Below the pieces are notes generated by a model that saw only the letters and a program-made list of their open reading frames with translations, did not search any database and was not told the origin of the DNA. Shown piece by piece: positions 34,081-43,989 of a stretch of 64,000 nucleotides of DNA. The position numbers and the translations under genes were made by a program. The DNA comes from Patulibacter sp. SYSU D01012. Lineage in GTDB: Bacteria; Actinomycetota; Thermoleophilia; Solirubrobacterales; Solirubrobacteraceae. The stretch spans positions 620,001-684,000 of the forward strand of contig NZ_JAFMTB010000001.1 in NCBI RefSeq assembly GCF_017916475.1, in the 5' to 3' direction. How positions within the stretch are numbered: position 1 is the first letter of the stretch; the number at the start of each line of letters is the position of its first letter.

Positions 34081-34148
34081 GGCTGCGCCCGCCGCGCGCC
34101 CGGCACCCCGGCAGCGCCCCGGCCGTCCCGCGCCCGGGCCGCCGCTCC

Positions 34149-35168
34149 CTAGTACGAGTCGACGCGCATCCCCATCGTCATCCAGGCGAAGATCGACGCC
34201 GCGTCGGCCATCGGCACGCGGAAGCAGCCGTGGCTGGCGTTGTAGGTGGGGACGGACGGGTAGCCGTGCACCGCGTAGCCGCGGATGAAGTACGACGACT
34301 TGTACATGCCCTTGGCGTTCGTGCCCGGGTCCTTCATGTACACGCGGAACGAGCCGCGGATCGTCGGGGTGGCCGGCGCGCCCGACGAGGTGGGGTAGAT
34401 CCGCACGGCCTTGCCGCCGTCGATCAGCGCCAGGACCTGGTGCGCGATGTCGCCCTCGACGTGCCGGCCGTGCGACGGGAAGCGCACCCGGAACGTGCCC
34501 TTGCCGGCCCGCAGGGCGGCGAACACCGAGCGGTCGGCCTGCATCGTCCGGGCCATGCCCGTCACCTTGCGGAAGGCCAGCACGGCGCGCTGCGTCCGCG
34601 CGTCGTACAGGCCCTTCTGACCGATGACGTAGCCCTTGGCGGCGAGCATCTGCTGCAGCATCCGCACGGCGGGCCCGCGCGCCCCGGCGGCGACGGACGG
34701 GGTGAGCTGGCGGACGTAGCGGACGTGCGCCGCCTTCGCCTCGACCGCGCCGTGGCCGATGACCGTGGCGCGCACGCCGACGCGGTCGGCCGACCGCGCC
34801 CCGGCGGGCACCTCGAGTCGCGCGACGCCCTTCTTCCCGTCCTTCGACGCCGCGAACGCGACCTTGCGGACGATCCGCCGGCCGCGGTCGGGCGTGAAGC
34901 TGATCTTCGCCTTCGCGCCGTCGACGAAGCGGTCCATGACCACGAGTGCGCGCCACTCGTCGCCCTTGAGCACCTGGCCGCCGCGGGCCTTCTCCGTGGT
35001 GATCGCGATCGACGCCCGCACGGGGGCGGGGGCGGGGGCGGCCGCCGGCGCCGGGGCGGGGGCGGGGGCGGGGGCCGGCGTCGCGGCGTGCGCAAACGTC
35101 GGCACGGCGAGGGCGACGACCGGCGCGACCGCCAGGGCGAATGATCGACGAGACGCGCGTGACGGCAT
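34149..35168 (-). CDS. L,D-transpeptidase (YkuD) with peptidoglycan-binding domain
   Basis: 339 aa from ATG 35168. Signal peptide to about residue 28 (AVPTFAHA), an Ala-Pro linker, an Ig-like region, a PG_binding_1 domain (RGPAVRMLQQMLAAKGY, YDARTQRAVLAFRKVTG) at about 165-210, then the YkuD domain with His301 (HGYPSVP) and SHGCFR containing His313 and the nucleophile Cys315. It makes 3-3 peptidoglycan cross-links or attaches proteins outside the membrane. TATCGT ends 6 nt before the ATG, so the message is probably leaderless. Confidence 0.95.
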   Translation of the reverse strand: MPSRASRRSFALAVAPVVALAVPTFAHAATPAPAPAPAPAPAAAPAPAPVRASIAITTEKARGGQVLKGDEWRALVVMDRFVDGAKAKISFTPDRGRRIVRKVAFAASKDGKKGVARLEVPAGARSADRVGVRATVIGHGAVEAKAAHVRYVRQLTPSVAAGARGPAVRMLQQMLAAKGYVIGQKGLYDARTQRAVLAFRKVTGMARTMQADRSVFAALRAGKGTFRVRFPSHGRHVEGDIAHQVLALIDGGKAVRIYPTSSGAPATPTIRGSFRVYMKDPGTNAKGMYKSSYFIRGYAVHGYPSVPTYNASHGCFRVPMADAASIFAWMTMGMRVDSY

Positions 35169-35361
35169 CGGCGCACGATAGCCCCCGCGCAGGCGGACCG
35201 GCAGGGGGTGGCGCGTCGCCCATCCGCCGACCGGGGGTGCGCCCCGTCGTCGGCGCCGCCGGACGGACGTCCGGGGCGCCGCCGCAAGGCCCTGCGGCGC
35301 GCGCGGCTGCGGCGCGCGGCTGCGAGCCGGCGCTCCCCGGCCCCCGGCGGTGGGCCGCCGG

Positions 35362-36246
35362 TCAGCCGGCGGCCGCGGCCTCGCGCCGCCGCGGCGCGGG
35401 CAGGCGGGCGTCGAGCGCACGCACGGCCAGGGCGATCAGGGTCAGGATCGCCACCGCGCAGACCCACAGCAGCACGCCTTCGCCGACGCTCCAGTCCAGC
35501 GCCGTCGCGATCGCCACGGTGTTGTTCGTGGCGTGCAGCAGGATCGGCGCGTAGAGCGACCCCGTCCACTGGTACAGCAGGCAGAGGACGGCGCCGAAGA
35601 GCGCCAGGATCGGCAGGAAGATCGCCTGCGACCCGCCGGCGTGGAGGGCGCCGAAGAGCGCGCCGTCGACCAGCGCCGCCACGCCGATCGCCACGCCCGC
35701 CGGAGCGATCCGGCGCAGGCCGTCGCGCAGCCCGGGGTAGACGACGCCGCGCAGCAGGAACTCCTCGCCGATCGGCGCGAGCACCGTCACGCAGAAGGCG
35801 ATCACGATGCCGGCGGCCGCGGAGTCCTTCGCGCCCAGCTTCTCCGGCAGGTCGTCCTGCTGGTCGCCGACGCCGATCAGCTGCGCCAGGCCGCCCGACA
35901 GCAGGACGTACGCCAGGTACGCGACGACGAGGCCGGCGACGATGCGCCACGGGTGCCGGGGCAGCCGCAGGCCGAAGTCGCCGCGGCGCAGGCCCTTGCC
36001 GGCGGCGAGCACGACGACGAGGAGCGGCACGCCGACGAAGACGGCGTTCTGGAGGACCGACGAGACGACGTTGCCGACGATCTCGCGGGTCGTCGTGTCG
36101 TCGCCGATCACCAGGCCGGGGATCGCGACGAAGATCGTCATCCCGAGCGTGGCGACGAGGGCCAGCAGCGAGACGCCGGCGCCCCAGCGCACGCGGTCGT
36201 CCGGCGCGGGAGGGGAGGGCGCCGTCGTCGACGAGGGGGCGGTCAC
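35362..36246 (-). CDS. CPBP family intramembrane metalloprotease
   Basis: 294 aa from GTG 36246. About eight hydrophobic segments. CPBP/ABI motifs: Glu161-Glu162 and Arg166 (PIGEEFLLRG), His202 in FGALH, and His238 in LLHATNN, the zinc-site pattern of Rce1-like proteases. Substrate unknown; bacterial members act in membrane-protein processing or bacteriocin self-immunity. TATCCT ends 7 nt before the GTG (leaderless pattern). Monocistronic. Confidence 0.92.
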   Translation of the reverse strand: MTAPSSTTAPSPPAPDDRVRWGAGVSLLALVATLGMTIFVAIPGLVIGDDTTTREIVGNVVSSVLQNAVFVGVPLLVVVLAAGKGLRRGDFGLRLPRHPWRIVAGLVVAYLAYVLLSGGLAQLIGVGDQQDDLPEKLGAKDSAAAGIVIAFCVTVLAPIGEEFLLRGVVYPGLRDGLRRIAPAGVAIGVAALVDGALFGALHAGGSQAIFLPILALFGAVLCLLYQWTGSLYAPILLHATNNTVAIATALDWSVGEGVLLWVCAVAILTLIALAVRALDARLPAPRRREAAAAG

Positions 36247-36351
36247 CCGGACGAGGATAGGCGTCCGCCGTGCCGACGCGCGCGCTCGGACGGCGGGCCG
36301 GGGGACGCGCGGACGGCCGCCGCCCGCCCGGGCCGCGCCACCGGAGCGGCC

Positions 36352-37677
36352 CTACGCCACGAAGGTCCAGCGGGCGGTGAGCGCCGAGAACAGCACGAGC
36401 AGGCCCAGGCCCGCCGCGCCCAGGACCACCCGGCGCAGACGCTGGTGCCGCCCGTGCGTCAGCCACCAGCCCGCCCACATCGCCAGCGGGAAGAGGACGC
36501 CGAGGAAGCGGGGCAGCGACATGAGCGGCTCGCCGCCGCCGACGGCCGGGGCGCTGAGCGGCATGAGCAGCGCGGCGCCGCAGTACGCCGCGTACGCGGG
36601 CGGCAGCCGCCGCGCGGTGCCGACGAGCGCCACCAGGCCGACGACGAGGAACACGAGCAGGAGCGGGTTCATCCACTCCAGGCCGGCGCTCGTCAGCCCG
36701 CTCGAGAACAGCGCCGACAGGCCGTCCCCCGCCGCCTCGATCGCGCGCAGGACGGCCGAGATCGGGCCGACGTTCTCGCGGCCCCACTCCTGCTGCTGGT
36801 CGAGCGAGACGGTGAACGGGTGGCCGGCGATCCACAGGCCGACGAAGAAGACGAGCGTCCCGGCCGGCACGGCCGCCGCGGCGGCGAGGGCGCCCCACGG
36901 CGGACGCACCGGCGGCGCGGCCTCGCGGGGGTCGCTGCGCCGCCGGGCCTGCAGGTCGTCCCGGTGCTGCTGCCACGCCATCACGAGGATCGGCACGAGC
37001 AGCACCACGCCGGCGCTGCGGGTCAGGGCCGCGAGCGCACCGAGCGTCGCGGCGAGCGGCCACCGCCGGCCGCGGGCGGCGTACAGGCAGCCGGCGGAGA
37101 GCAGCAGGAAGAGCCCCTCGGAGTACAGCGCCGTCAGCCACAGGGACCCCGGGAAGGCGAGCAGCGCCCACACGGCCATCCCGGCCGAGCGGCGCCCCAG
37201 CTCGAGGTCGGTCAGGCGGTGGACCACCATGGCGCCCGCGTACGCGCACGCGAGCGAGAGCAGCAGCCCCGCCACCATCGGCGAGCGCACGAGGAACCCG
37301 CCGACGTTGACCAGCACGGGGTACAGCGGGAAGAAGGCGGTGCGCGGCGCGTACGAGGTCGGGTACCCGACGCCCGCGATGTCGAGGAACCAGACCGCGT
37401 CCCACCGGATGTACGGCGCGAACAGGTCCTGGAACGCGCCGCCGAGCTTCGTGGTCAGCCCGGCCGGGTCGTAGACGTCCTGGACCGGCTTCACGCCCCA
37501 CGCCTGGACCGCGACGATCCCGGCCACGAAGGTCAGCAGGCGGGTGACCAGGAACGCGGGCAGGACCGCCCGGGCGGTGGCGCGCCACGACAGGGACGCG
37601 GGGCGGTCCCCGGGCTCGGGCTCGGCGTCCGGCACCGCCAGGACGGCGGGCCAGTCGAGCTGGGAGTCGCGCCCCAT
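36352..37677 (-). CDS. polytopic mannosyltransferase, PIG-V family-like
   Basis: 441 aa from ATG 37677; a GTG/ATG extension into the next 54 nt is possible but lacks character. About ten membrane helices after a cytoplasmic N-terminus. The luminal [19 protein letters not shown] after helix 1 is the signature loop of Mannosyl_trans2/PIG-V glycosyltransferases, followed by FFPLYPVLV and [19 protein letters not shown]. It likely uses a polyprenyl-phosphate sugar to glycosylate envelope lipids or proteins. It is divergent from the penicillin-binding protein. Confidence 0.87.
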   Translation of the reverse strand: MGRDSQLDWPAVLAVPDAEPEPGDRPASLSWRATARAVLPAFLVTRLLTFVAGIVAVQAWGVKPVQDVYDPAGLTTKLGGAFQDLFAPYIRWDAVWFLDIAGVGYPTSYAPRTAFFPLYPVLVNVGGFLVRSPMVAGLLLSLACAYAGAMVVHRLTDLELGRRSAGMAVWALLAFPGSLWLTALYSEGLFLLLSAGCLYAARGRRWPLAATLGALAALTRSAGVVLLVPILVMAWQQHRDDLQARRRSDPREAAPPVRPPWGALAAAAAVPAGTLVFFVGLWIAGHPFTVSLDQQQEWGRENVGPISAVLRAIEAAGDGLSALFSSGLTSAGLEWMNPLLLVFLVVGLVALVGTARRLPPAYAAYCGAALLMPLSAPAVGGGEPLMSLPRFLGVLFPLAMWAGWWLTHGRHQRLRRVVLGAAGLGLLVLFSALTARWTFVA

Positions 37678-37775
37678 CCCCGTGCATGGTGGCGGACCGG
37701 GACGTCCCGCGCGCTGCAGTCCCGGATGCAACCGGCAGGGGCGGGGGCGTCGGGGCAGTACCCTGGACCGGTCCT

Positions 37776-39896
37776 ATGTCCTACGCAGCGCGCAGACGCC
37801 GACAGCGGCGCACGAAGGGTGGCGTCGGTCGCGTCCTCCTGGTCTTCCTCGCCCTGATCGTCGTGGCCGCCGGCGGCGCCGCCGCCGCGGGCGCCGGCTG
37901 GGTCATGAGCGTCGCCGACGGCGCCAACCTCGACGACCTCGACCAGGTCGATCCGGGGACGACGTCCGTCGTCTACGCCGCCGACGGCACCCGCCTGGGC
38001 TTCCTCCGCGGCTCCACGCTGCGCGAGGTGATCGCGACGAAGGCGATGTCGCCGCTGGTCCGCGAGGCCACGGTGGCCGTCGAGGACCGTCGCTTCTACC
38101 AGCACAAGGGCGTCGACGTGGAGGGCGTGTTCCGCGCCGCCACGCGCAACATCACGAGCGGCGGCAACGTCGAGGGCGCGTCGACGCTCGAGATGCAGCT
38201 CATCCGCAACCTGTGGACGCAGGACACGTCGGGCAGCATCGAGCGCAAGATCCGCGAGGCGAAGCTGGCCCAGCAGCTCGAGGACATGCACCCGGGCCGC
38301 AAGGGCAAGGAGTGGGTGCTGACGAAGTACCTCAACTCCGTCCCGTACGGCAACGCGAAGAACGGCCTGGAGATCAAGGGCGTCGAGGCCGCGTCGCGCA
38401 TCTACTTCGAGAAGCCGGCATCCAAGCTGACGCTGGCTCAGGCGGCGATGATCGCGGGCCTGCCGCAGGCCCCGTCGCAGTACAACCCGTACCTGCACCC
38501 GACGTCGACCCTCAAGCGCCGCAACGAGGTCATCGACCGCATGGCCGACCAGGGCATGGTCACGCAGCGGTCCGCTGCGCGGGCGAAGGCGTCCGGCCTG
38601 GGCGTCAAGGACGGCCGCTACTACGTCTCCGGCCGCGAGCAGGCGTTCGTCGACTACGTCCGCACCGAGCTCGTCAAGCGCTACGGCCGCAAGGTCGTCA
38701 ACGAGGGCGGGCTGAAGGTCTACACGACGATCGACCTGAAGAAGCAGCAGCAGGCGCGCGCGTCGCTGGCGAAGAACGTCACGCCCCTCGGCGGCCCCTC
38801 CGGCGCCGTCGTCTCGCTCGAGCCGGACACGGGCGACATCGAGACGATGGCGACGACCGCCCAGTACGGGCAGAACAAGTACAACCTGATCACCCAGGGC
38901 GAGCGCCAGCCCGGATCGACGTTCAAGATCATGGTGCTCATGGCCGCCCTGCGGGAGGGCATCGACCCGGACAAGACGACGTACGTGTCGCGCTCGGGCG
39001 AGACCCTCCTGACGTCGGCCGAGACCGGCGGCGAGCCCTGGGCCCCGAAGACGTACGGCGGCGACAGCGGCGGCTCGATGACGATCCGCAAGGCGACGCT
39101 CAAGTCGGACAACTCCGTCTACGCGAAGCTCGGCCTGGACGTCGGCCCCGAGAACGTCGTCAAGGCCGCGAAGGACATGGGCGTCACCTCGCCGCTCAAG
39201 CCGTACCCGTCCATCTCGCTCGGCTCGCAGACCGTCACGCCGCTCGAGATGGCGCGCGCCTACGCGACGATCGCCAACGGCGGCAAGAAGATCGTCCCCC
39301 GCGCGATCACGAAGGTCGTCTTCCCCGACGGCAAGGTCGAGCGCCCGCAGCGGGTCCGCGCCAAGCGCACCTTCGAGCCGGGCGTCGCCAGCGAGGCCAC
39401 GTCGATCATGGCCGACAACGTCAAGGGCGGCACGGGCACGAAGGCGCAGCTGCCCGACTGCCCGGCCGCGGGCAAGACCGGCACGACCGACAAGGAGGTC
39501 GACGCCTGGTTCAACGGGTTCACCCGCGGGATGGTCACGACCGTGTGGGTCGGCCACGCGACCGGCAACGTCTCCATGCCGGGCATGCAGGGCGGCGGCG
39601 TGCCGGCGCAGACCTGGCACGACTACATGGCGGTCGCCAAGGGCGGATCGTGCGGGCCGTTCCGCACCGCGCCCTTCAGCGGCACCGCCGGCCACGGCAA
39701 GTGGGCCCGCGGCGGCTCGTCCGACAAGGACGCGGCGTCCACCGCGGACGACGACTCGACCGGCAGCACCGAGGGCGGGTCGACGGCCGCGGGCGACGAC
39801 GCCGCCGCCGGCACCCGGGCCAGCGACGACGACGGGTCGCAGGATCCGTACCCCGCCGACAGCTACGAGTCGGCGCCGCAGGACCCGCCGAACTGA
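37776..39896 (+). CDS. class A penicillin-binding protein (transglycosylase/transpeptidase)
   Basis: 706 aa from ATG 37776. One N-terminal helix (20-44). GT51 domain with Glu103 in [13 protein letters not shown] and the [10 protein letters not shown] motif (137-146). Transpeptidase domain with nucleophile Ser381 in STFK, SDN (444-446) and KTGT (567-570). An acidic, Ser/Asp/Gly-rich tail closes the protein. It polymerises lipid II and cross-links peptidoglycan. TACCCT lies 11 nt upstream of the ATG. A 26-nt palindrome terminates it. Confidence 0.96.
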   Translation: MSYAARRRRQRRTKGGVGRVLLVFLALIVVAAGGAAAAGAGWVMSVADGANLDDLDQVDPGTTSVVYAADGTRLGFLRGSTLREVIATKAMSPLVREATVAVEDRRFYQHKGVDVEGVFRAATRNITSGGNVEGASTLEMQLIRNLWTQDTSGSIERKIREAKLAQQLEDMHPGRKGKEWVLTKYLNSVPYGNAKNGLEIKGVEAASRIYFEKPASKLTLAQAAMIAGLPQAPSQYNPYLHPTSTLKRRNEVIDRMADQGMVTQRSAARAKASGLGVKDGRYYVSGREQAFVDYVRTELVKRYGRKVVNEGGLKVYTTIDLKKQQQARASLAKNVTPLGGPSGAVVSLEPDTGDIETMATTAQYGQNKYNLITQGERQPGSTFKIMVLMAALREGIDPDKTTYVSRSGETLLTSAETGGEPWAPKTYGGDSGGSMTIRKATLKSDNSVYAKLGLDVGPENVVKAAKDMGVTSPLKPYPSISLGSQTVTPLEMARAYATIANGGKKIVPRAITKVVFPDGKVERPQRVRAKRTFEPGVASEATSIMADNVKGGTGTKAQLPDCPAAGKTGTTDKEVDAWFNGFTRGMVTTVWVGHATGNVSMPGMQGGGVPAQTWHDYMAVAKGGSCGPFRTAPFSGTAGHGKWARGGSSDKDAASTADDDSTGSTEGGSTAAGDDAAAGTRASDDDGSQDPYPADSYESAPQDPPN

Positions 39897-39909
39897 CCCC
39901 GACCGCCCC

Positions 39910-39935
39910 GGATCGCCCGTCGCGACGGGCGATCC
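39910..39935 (+). terminator. 26-nt perfect palindrome after the PBP gene
   Basis: GGATCGCCCGTC (39910-39921) and GACGGGCGATCC (39924-39935) are exact complements around GC. It starts 14 nt after the PBP stop. Confidence 0.7.
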
Positions 39936-39985
39936 GTGCGCGGGCGCACGCCCTCCGTACGGCGCCGACTGGTACCGTAGGTGGG

Positions 39986-40204
39986 ATGGCGAAAGAGGAT
40001 AAGGTCGAGTTCGAGGGCGAGGTCGTGGAGGCCCTGCCCAACGCCATGTTCAAGGTGCAGCTCGACAACGGGCACGAGGTGCTCGGGCACGTCGCCGGCA
40101 AGATGCGCCGCTTCCGCATCCGCATCCTTCCGGGCGACCGGGTGCGCGTCGAGGTCTCCCCGTACGACCTGAGCCGCGCCCGCATCGTCTACCGCCACCG
40201 GTAG
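39986..40204 (+). CDS. infA: translation initiation factor IF-1
   Basis: 72 aa from ATG 39986, the normal length. S1/OB fold ([55 protein letters not shown]). It binds the ribosomal A site during initiation. TACCGT (39973-39978) ends 7 nt before the ATG and there is no Shine-Dalgarno, so it is a leaderless candidate. The location is odd: infA usually sits with map/rpmJ/rpsM, but here it is between a PBP and thiL. Confidence 0.96.
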   Translation: MAKEDKVEFEGEVVEALPNAMFKVQLDNGHEVLGHVAGKMRRFRIRILPGDRVRVEVSPYDLSRARIVYRHR

Positions 40205-40232
40205 CCGCCCCGCGCGCCCGGCGCCCCCGCAC

Positions 40233-41210
40233 GTGGGCGAGCGCGCGCTCATCCGGTCGTTCACGGCGGGCCTGCGGCCCCGGGACGACCGCCTCCTCCT
40301 CGGTCCCGGCGACGACGCCGCCCTCGTGCGGCCCGCCGGCGCCGTCGCCGTGACGAGCACCGACACCACGGTGCTCGGCGTCCACCTGCCCGCCGACGAC
40401 CCCCGCGTGACGCCGGCCGTCGTCGGCCACCGCGCCCTGGCGACCGCCGTGTCCGACCTGGCGGCGATGGGCGTGCCCGGCGGCGAGGCGTACGTGGCGC
40501 TCACCGTGCCCCCGTCGTGGGGCGACGACGACGTCCTCGCGGCCGTGGCGGCGATGGAGGAGCTGGCCGCCCGCAGCGGCACGACGATCGCCGGCGGCGA
40601 CGTGACCGCGGGCGACGCCCTCGTCGTCACCGTGACGGTCGTCGGCTGGGCGGCCGACGAGCACGCCGTGCTGCGCCGCGACGCCGCGCGGCCCGGCGAC
40701 CTGGTCGGGGTGACCGGGGCGCTCGGCGGCAGCACCGCCGGCCTGGCGCTGCTCACGACCCACCCGGACGTGGCGCTGCCCGCGGCCGAGCGCGAGGCGC
40801 TCGTGCGGCGCTACCTGCGCCCCGAGGCGCGCCTGGACGCCGGCGTGGCGCTGCGGCGCGCCGGGGTGCGGACCGGCATCGACCTGTCCGACGGCGTCGC
40901 GACGGACGCCGGCCACGTCGGCCGGCGCTCCGGCGTGGTCGTCGAGGTCGACGTGGCCCGCCTGCCGCGGCAGGCGGGCGTCGACGCGGTCGCCGCCGCG
41001 CAGGGCCGCGACCCCGCCGAGCTCGCTGCCGCGGGCGGCGAGGACTTCGAGCTGCTCGTGACCGCCCCGGCCGCCCTCGCGGCGGGCCTGGACGGCGTGA
41101 CGTGGGTCGGCGCCGTGCGGTCGCCGGCGCCGGGCGAGGAGCCCGGCGTGCGCCTGCACCGCGCGGGCGCCCCGGTGGCCTGGGCCGGCTTCGAGCACCG
41201 CGCCGGCTGA
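40233..41210 (+). CDS. thiL: thiamine-monophosphate kinase
   Basis: 325 aa from GTG 40233, 28 nt after infA. ThiL/AIR-synthase fold: LLLGPGDDAALV, the TSTDTTVLGVHL metal site, DLAAMGVPGGEAYVALTVP, GGDVTAGDALVVTVTVVG, GIDLSDGVATDAGHV and GGEDFELLVT. Phosphorylates thiamine phosphate to thiamine diphosphate. Likely read through from the infA promoter. It is convergent with the M28-like gene. Confidence 0.95.
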   Translation: MGERALIRSFTAGLRPRDDRLLLGPGDDAALVRPAGAVAVTSTDTTVLGVHLPADDPRVTPAVVGHRALATAVSDLAAMGVPGGEAYVALTVPPSWGDDDVLAAVAAMEELAARSGTTIAGGDVTAGDALVVTVTVVGWAADEHAVLRRDAARPGDLVGVTGALGGSTAGLALLTTHPDVALPAAEREALVRRYLRPEARLDAGVALRRAGVRTGIDLSDGVATDAGHVGRRSGVVVEVDVARLPRQAGVDAVAAAQGRDPAELAAAGGEDFELLVTAPAALAAGLDGVTWVGAVRSPAPGEEPGVRLHRAGAPVAWAGFEHRAG

Positions 41211-41297
41211 CCCCTCCGCGCCGCCCCCCGGTCATCCCAGCGCGCGGCCGGTCCCGCGCGCGCGGGCCCGGCGCCGCGGATCGCCCGTCGGCGCGGG

Positions 41298-43202
41298 CTA
41301 GCCCTCGGGCCGCGGCCGGAGCGCCCGGCCGCCGGGGGGATCGCGGCGCACGGGCTCGGTCCAGCCGCCGTCGGCGTCCCAGGTGCCGTCGCCCCAGTCG
41401 TCGGCGTCCCACGCGTCCTCGGGACCTTCGTCCGCGGGCGGCGCGTCGTCGGCCACGGCGGCCTCGTCGGGCGCCGGCGGGGCGGGCTCGGGCGCGGGCG
41501 CGCGCCGCAGGCGGCGGCGCGGCGGGCGCGGTCGTCCGCGCCGCAGCGGGGGCACGAGGGTCATCGCGGTCGCCGCCCCCGCGCCGATGACCAGGCTGAT
41601 CAGGAGCATCCCGAGCGGCGAGATGTGGCCGCCCGCGACGAGCAGCAGCGCCCACCACGGGGCCTGCACGAGCGGCACGTCCAGGTCCGCCACGACGGTC
41701 AGCGCGGCGGCCACCGGCAGCAGGGCGCCGAGCGCCGCGATCGCGACCCGCTGCGGCCGCTCCAGCCCCGGGAGCGGGGCGATCGCCGCCGGCCAGGCCA
41801 CGAGCGCCGGCGTCAGCAGCACCGCGGTGACGGGGTTGCGGACGAGCGCGGCGACGAAGGCGATCAGCACCACGAGGAAGACGCCGAACGCCACGGACGT
41901 GCGCGTCGGCCGGTGCCGGCCGGTCGCCTCGCGGGTCAGGAAGGGGCGGGCGACGGCGATCGTCCCGACGACGAGCAGGACGAGCGCGACGACGGCCACC
42001 CACGCGCCGGTGCCGGGCCGCAGCGCCGGCCCGCCGAACGGCGCGGGCGTCGCCGGGTCGACGAGCCCGACGCGTCCCAGGCCGATCGCCACGAGCCCCG
42101 CGATCAGCGGCCCGGCCGCGCACCCGAGCGTCCACGCCAGCCCGGCCAGGACCGTCAGGGCGTCCCGCGCGACGGCGAGGGCCAGCACGAGCGCGCCGGC
42201 CAGCAGCGGCAGCAGGAGCGCGACGAGCAGGACGCGCACGGCCCACGACGGCAGCTCCTGGCCGGCCACGACGAGTCCCGTCTGCGGCGGGCCGACGCGG
42301 GCCAGGCTGCCGTCGACGGCGAGCACGCTGCGCAGCGCGCTGCGGCCGAACGCCTCGAACCGGCGCGCGTCGAGCGGCGCCCCGGCGGGCGGGGGCAGCG
42401 CCGTCCCCGTCGTCAGCAGGACGGCCGGGATCCCCGCCTGGTTCAGCTCCGCCTGCTCGCCGACGGACGCCGGCAGGCCGCGGCGGGCCAGCTGCTTCCA
42501 CAGCCCGTCCGAGGTCGCCGGGCGCAGCCCCTCGGCCCGCAGCGCCTCCTCCACGGTCCGCCCCAGGCGGACCGGCGCGCCGGCGGGGCCGTTCGACCAT
42601 CCCAGGACGCGCGCGGGCCGTCCGCCGTCGCCCGACAGGTCGCCCAGCACGATCGCGGCCGCCACGGGCTCGCTCGTCTCGCGCGCCAGGCGCGTGGCCC
42701 CGGCCAGCCCGCCGCCCGAGCCGCCGGTCGTCGACACGAAGCGGATCGTGTGCCGGAAGCGGCCCTGGCCCGCGGCGCGCGCGACCGCCAGCAGCCCCGC
42801 CGTGCCCGTCATCTCGGCGCGGGCGCCGCGGCCCAGGGCGTCGCGGTGGGCGACCACGAGGATCTCGGGCCCCGGCTGGCCGGGCAGCGTGGCGGAGACG
42901 TTCTCCAGCGTCCGGGCGCCGTCCGGCGTGTCGGCCTGGAAGCGGTCGACGGTGACCGTGGCGGTCGGCACCGCGCGCCGCAGCTCGTCGCGCACCCGGC
43001 GCGCCAGGGCGGCGTCGCCCGGCGAGCCCGCGCGGCGGTCGGGGTAGGCGTCGGCGAGGGTCCCCGTCAGGCGCACGCCGGCCGCGCCGTCGAAGACGTC
43101 GGCGGGGAGGGTCGCCTTCAGCGGGCCCGGCAGCCGCGCGAGCGAGAACGCCGCGATGAGCACCGCCAGCAGCAGCGCGCCGATGCCGACTCTCGTGGCC
43201 AA
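41298..43202 (-). CDS. M28-peptidase-like membrane protein with degenerate metal site
   Basis: 634 aa using TTG 43202; TACGCT ends 8 nt upstream of it, supporting this start. One N-terminal helix (4-24), then an extracytoplasmic M28-like domain: ILVVAHRDALG keeps His119 and Asp121, but the usual G-A-x-D-N-x-S-G segment reads GARAEMTGTAG, so the bridging Asp is replaced by Ala129. Residues about 320-560 hold eight or so membrane helices, followed by a Pro/Asp-rich cytoplasmic tail with DDWGDGTWDADGGW. Probably not a peptidase; perhaps a binding or regulatory protein. It is divergent from a two-component system. Confidence 0.8.
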   Translation of the reverse strand: MATRVGIGALLLAVLIAAFSLARLPGPLKATLPADVFDGAAGVRLTGTLADAYPDRRAGSPGDAALARRVRDELRRAVPTATVTVDRFQADTPDGARTLENVSATLPGQPGPEILVVAHRDALGRGARAEMTGTAGLLAVARAAGQGRFRHTIRFVSTTGGSGGGLAGATRLARETSEPVAAAIVLGDLSGDGGRPARVLGWSNGPAGAPVRLGRTVEEALRAEGLRPATSDGLWKQLARRGLPASVGEQAELNQAGIPAVLLTTGTALPPPAGAPLDARRFEAFGRSALRSVLAVDGSLARVGPPQTGLVVAGQELPSWAVRVLLVALLLPLLAGALVLALAVARDALTVLAGLAWTLGCAAGPLIAGLVAIGLGRVGLVDPATPAPFGGPALRPGTGAWVAVVALVLLVVGTIAVARPFLTREATGRHRPTRTSVAFGVFLVVLIAFVAALVRNPVTAVLLTPALVAWPAAIAPLPGLERPQRVAIAALGALLPVAAALTVVADLDVPLVQAPWWALLLVAGGHISPLGMLLISLVIGAGAATAMTLVPPLRRGRPRPPRRRLRRAPAPEPAPPAPDEAAVADDAPPADEGPEDAWDADDWGDGTWDADGGWTEPVRRDPPGGRALRPRPEG

Positions 43203-43281
43203 GGACCGCCAGCGTATCGGCGGACTAGGCTGTGGACGTCGTCCGTCCCGGCCCGGCGCCGCGAGGGACGCCCACGCCGCC

Positions 43282-43986
43282 ATGCCCGCACCCGCCCGCA
43301 TCCTGGTCGTCGACGACGAGGAGTCCATCCGGACGCTCCTCGCCTTCCCCCTGCGCCGCGACGGCCACGAGGTCGTCACGGTCGAGGACGGGACGCAGGC
43401 GCTCGACCAGTTCGAGCGCGTCCGTCCCGACCTCGTCCTGCTCGACGTGATGCTGCCGGGCGCCGACGGCTTCGAGATCTGCCGCCAGATCCGGACGCGC
43501 TCGACCGTCCCGATCATCATGCTCTCGGCGCGCGGCGAGGAGGGCGACCGGGTGACCGGGCTCGAGGCCGGCGCGGACGACTACGTCACGAAGCCGTTCT
43601 CCGTCCGCGAGCTGCGCAGCCGGGTGCGGGCCGCCCTGCGGCGCGCCGCGATGCCCGCCGCGACGACCGGCGAGACGCCGTCGATCGCGGTCGGCGACCT
43701 GGTCATCGACCCGGACCGCCGCCGCGTGACGGTGCGCGGCGAGGAGGTGGAGCTGACGCACCTGGAGTTCGAGCTCCTCGCCACGCTCGCCTACGCCCCG
43801 GGGCGCGTCTTCACCCGCGACATGCTCCTGGAGCGCGCCTGGGGCGGCTCCGCGTACCGCGAGCGGCGCACCGTCGACGTCCACGTGCTGCACCTGCGCG
43901 AGAAGATCGAGCAGAACCCGAAGCAGCCGGAGTACATCGTCACGGTGCGCGGCCTCGGGTACCGCTTCCGCGACGCGGACGACTGA
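43282..43986 (+). CDS. two-component response regulator, OmpR/PhoB family
   Basis: 234 aa from ATG 43282. Receiver domain with acidic pocket DD11-12, phospho-acceptor Asp55 (LVLLDVMLPG) and Lys104 (YVTKPFS); C-terminal winged helix with LTHLEFELLATLAYAPGRVFTRDMLLERAWG and TVDVHVLHLREKIE. TAGGCT at about 43226 is a -10 candidate. The kinase gene follows after 3 nt. The target may be the divergent membrane gene. Confidence 0.95.
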   Translation: MPAPARILVVDDEESIRTLLAFPLRRDGHEVVTVEDGTQALDQFERVRPDLVLLDVMLPGADGFEICRQIRTRSTVPIIMLSARGEEGDRVTGLEAGADDYVTKPFSVRELRSRVRAALRRAAMPAATTGETPSIAVGDLVIDPDRRRVTVRGEEVELTHLEFELLATLAYAPGRVFTRDMLLERAWGGSAYRERRTVDVHVLHLREKIEQNPKQPEYIVTVRGLGYRFRDADD

Positions 43987-43989
43987 GCC

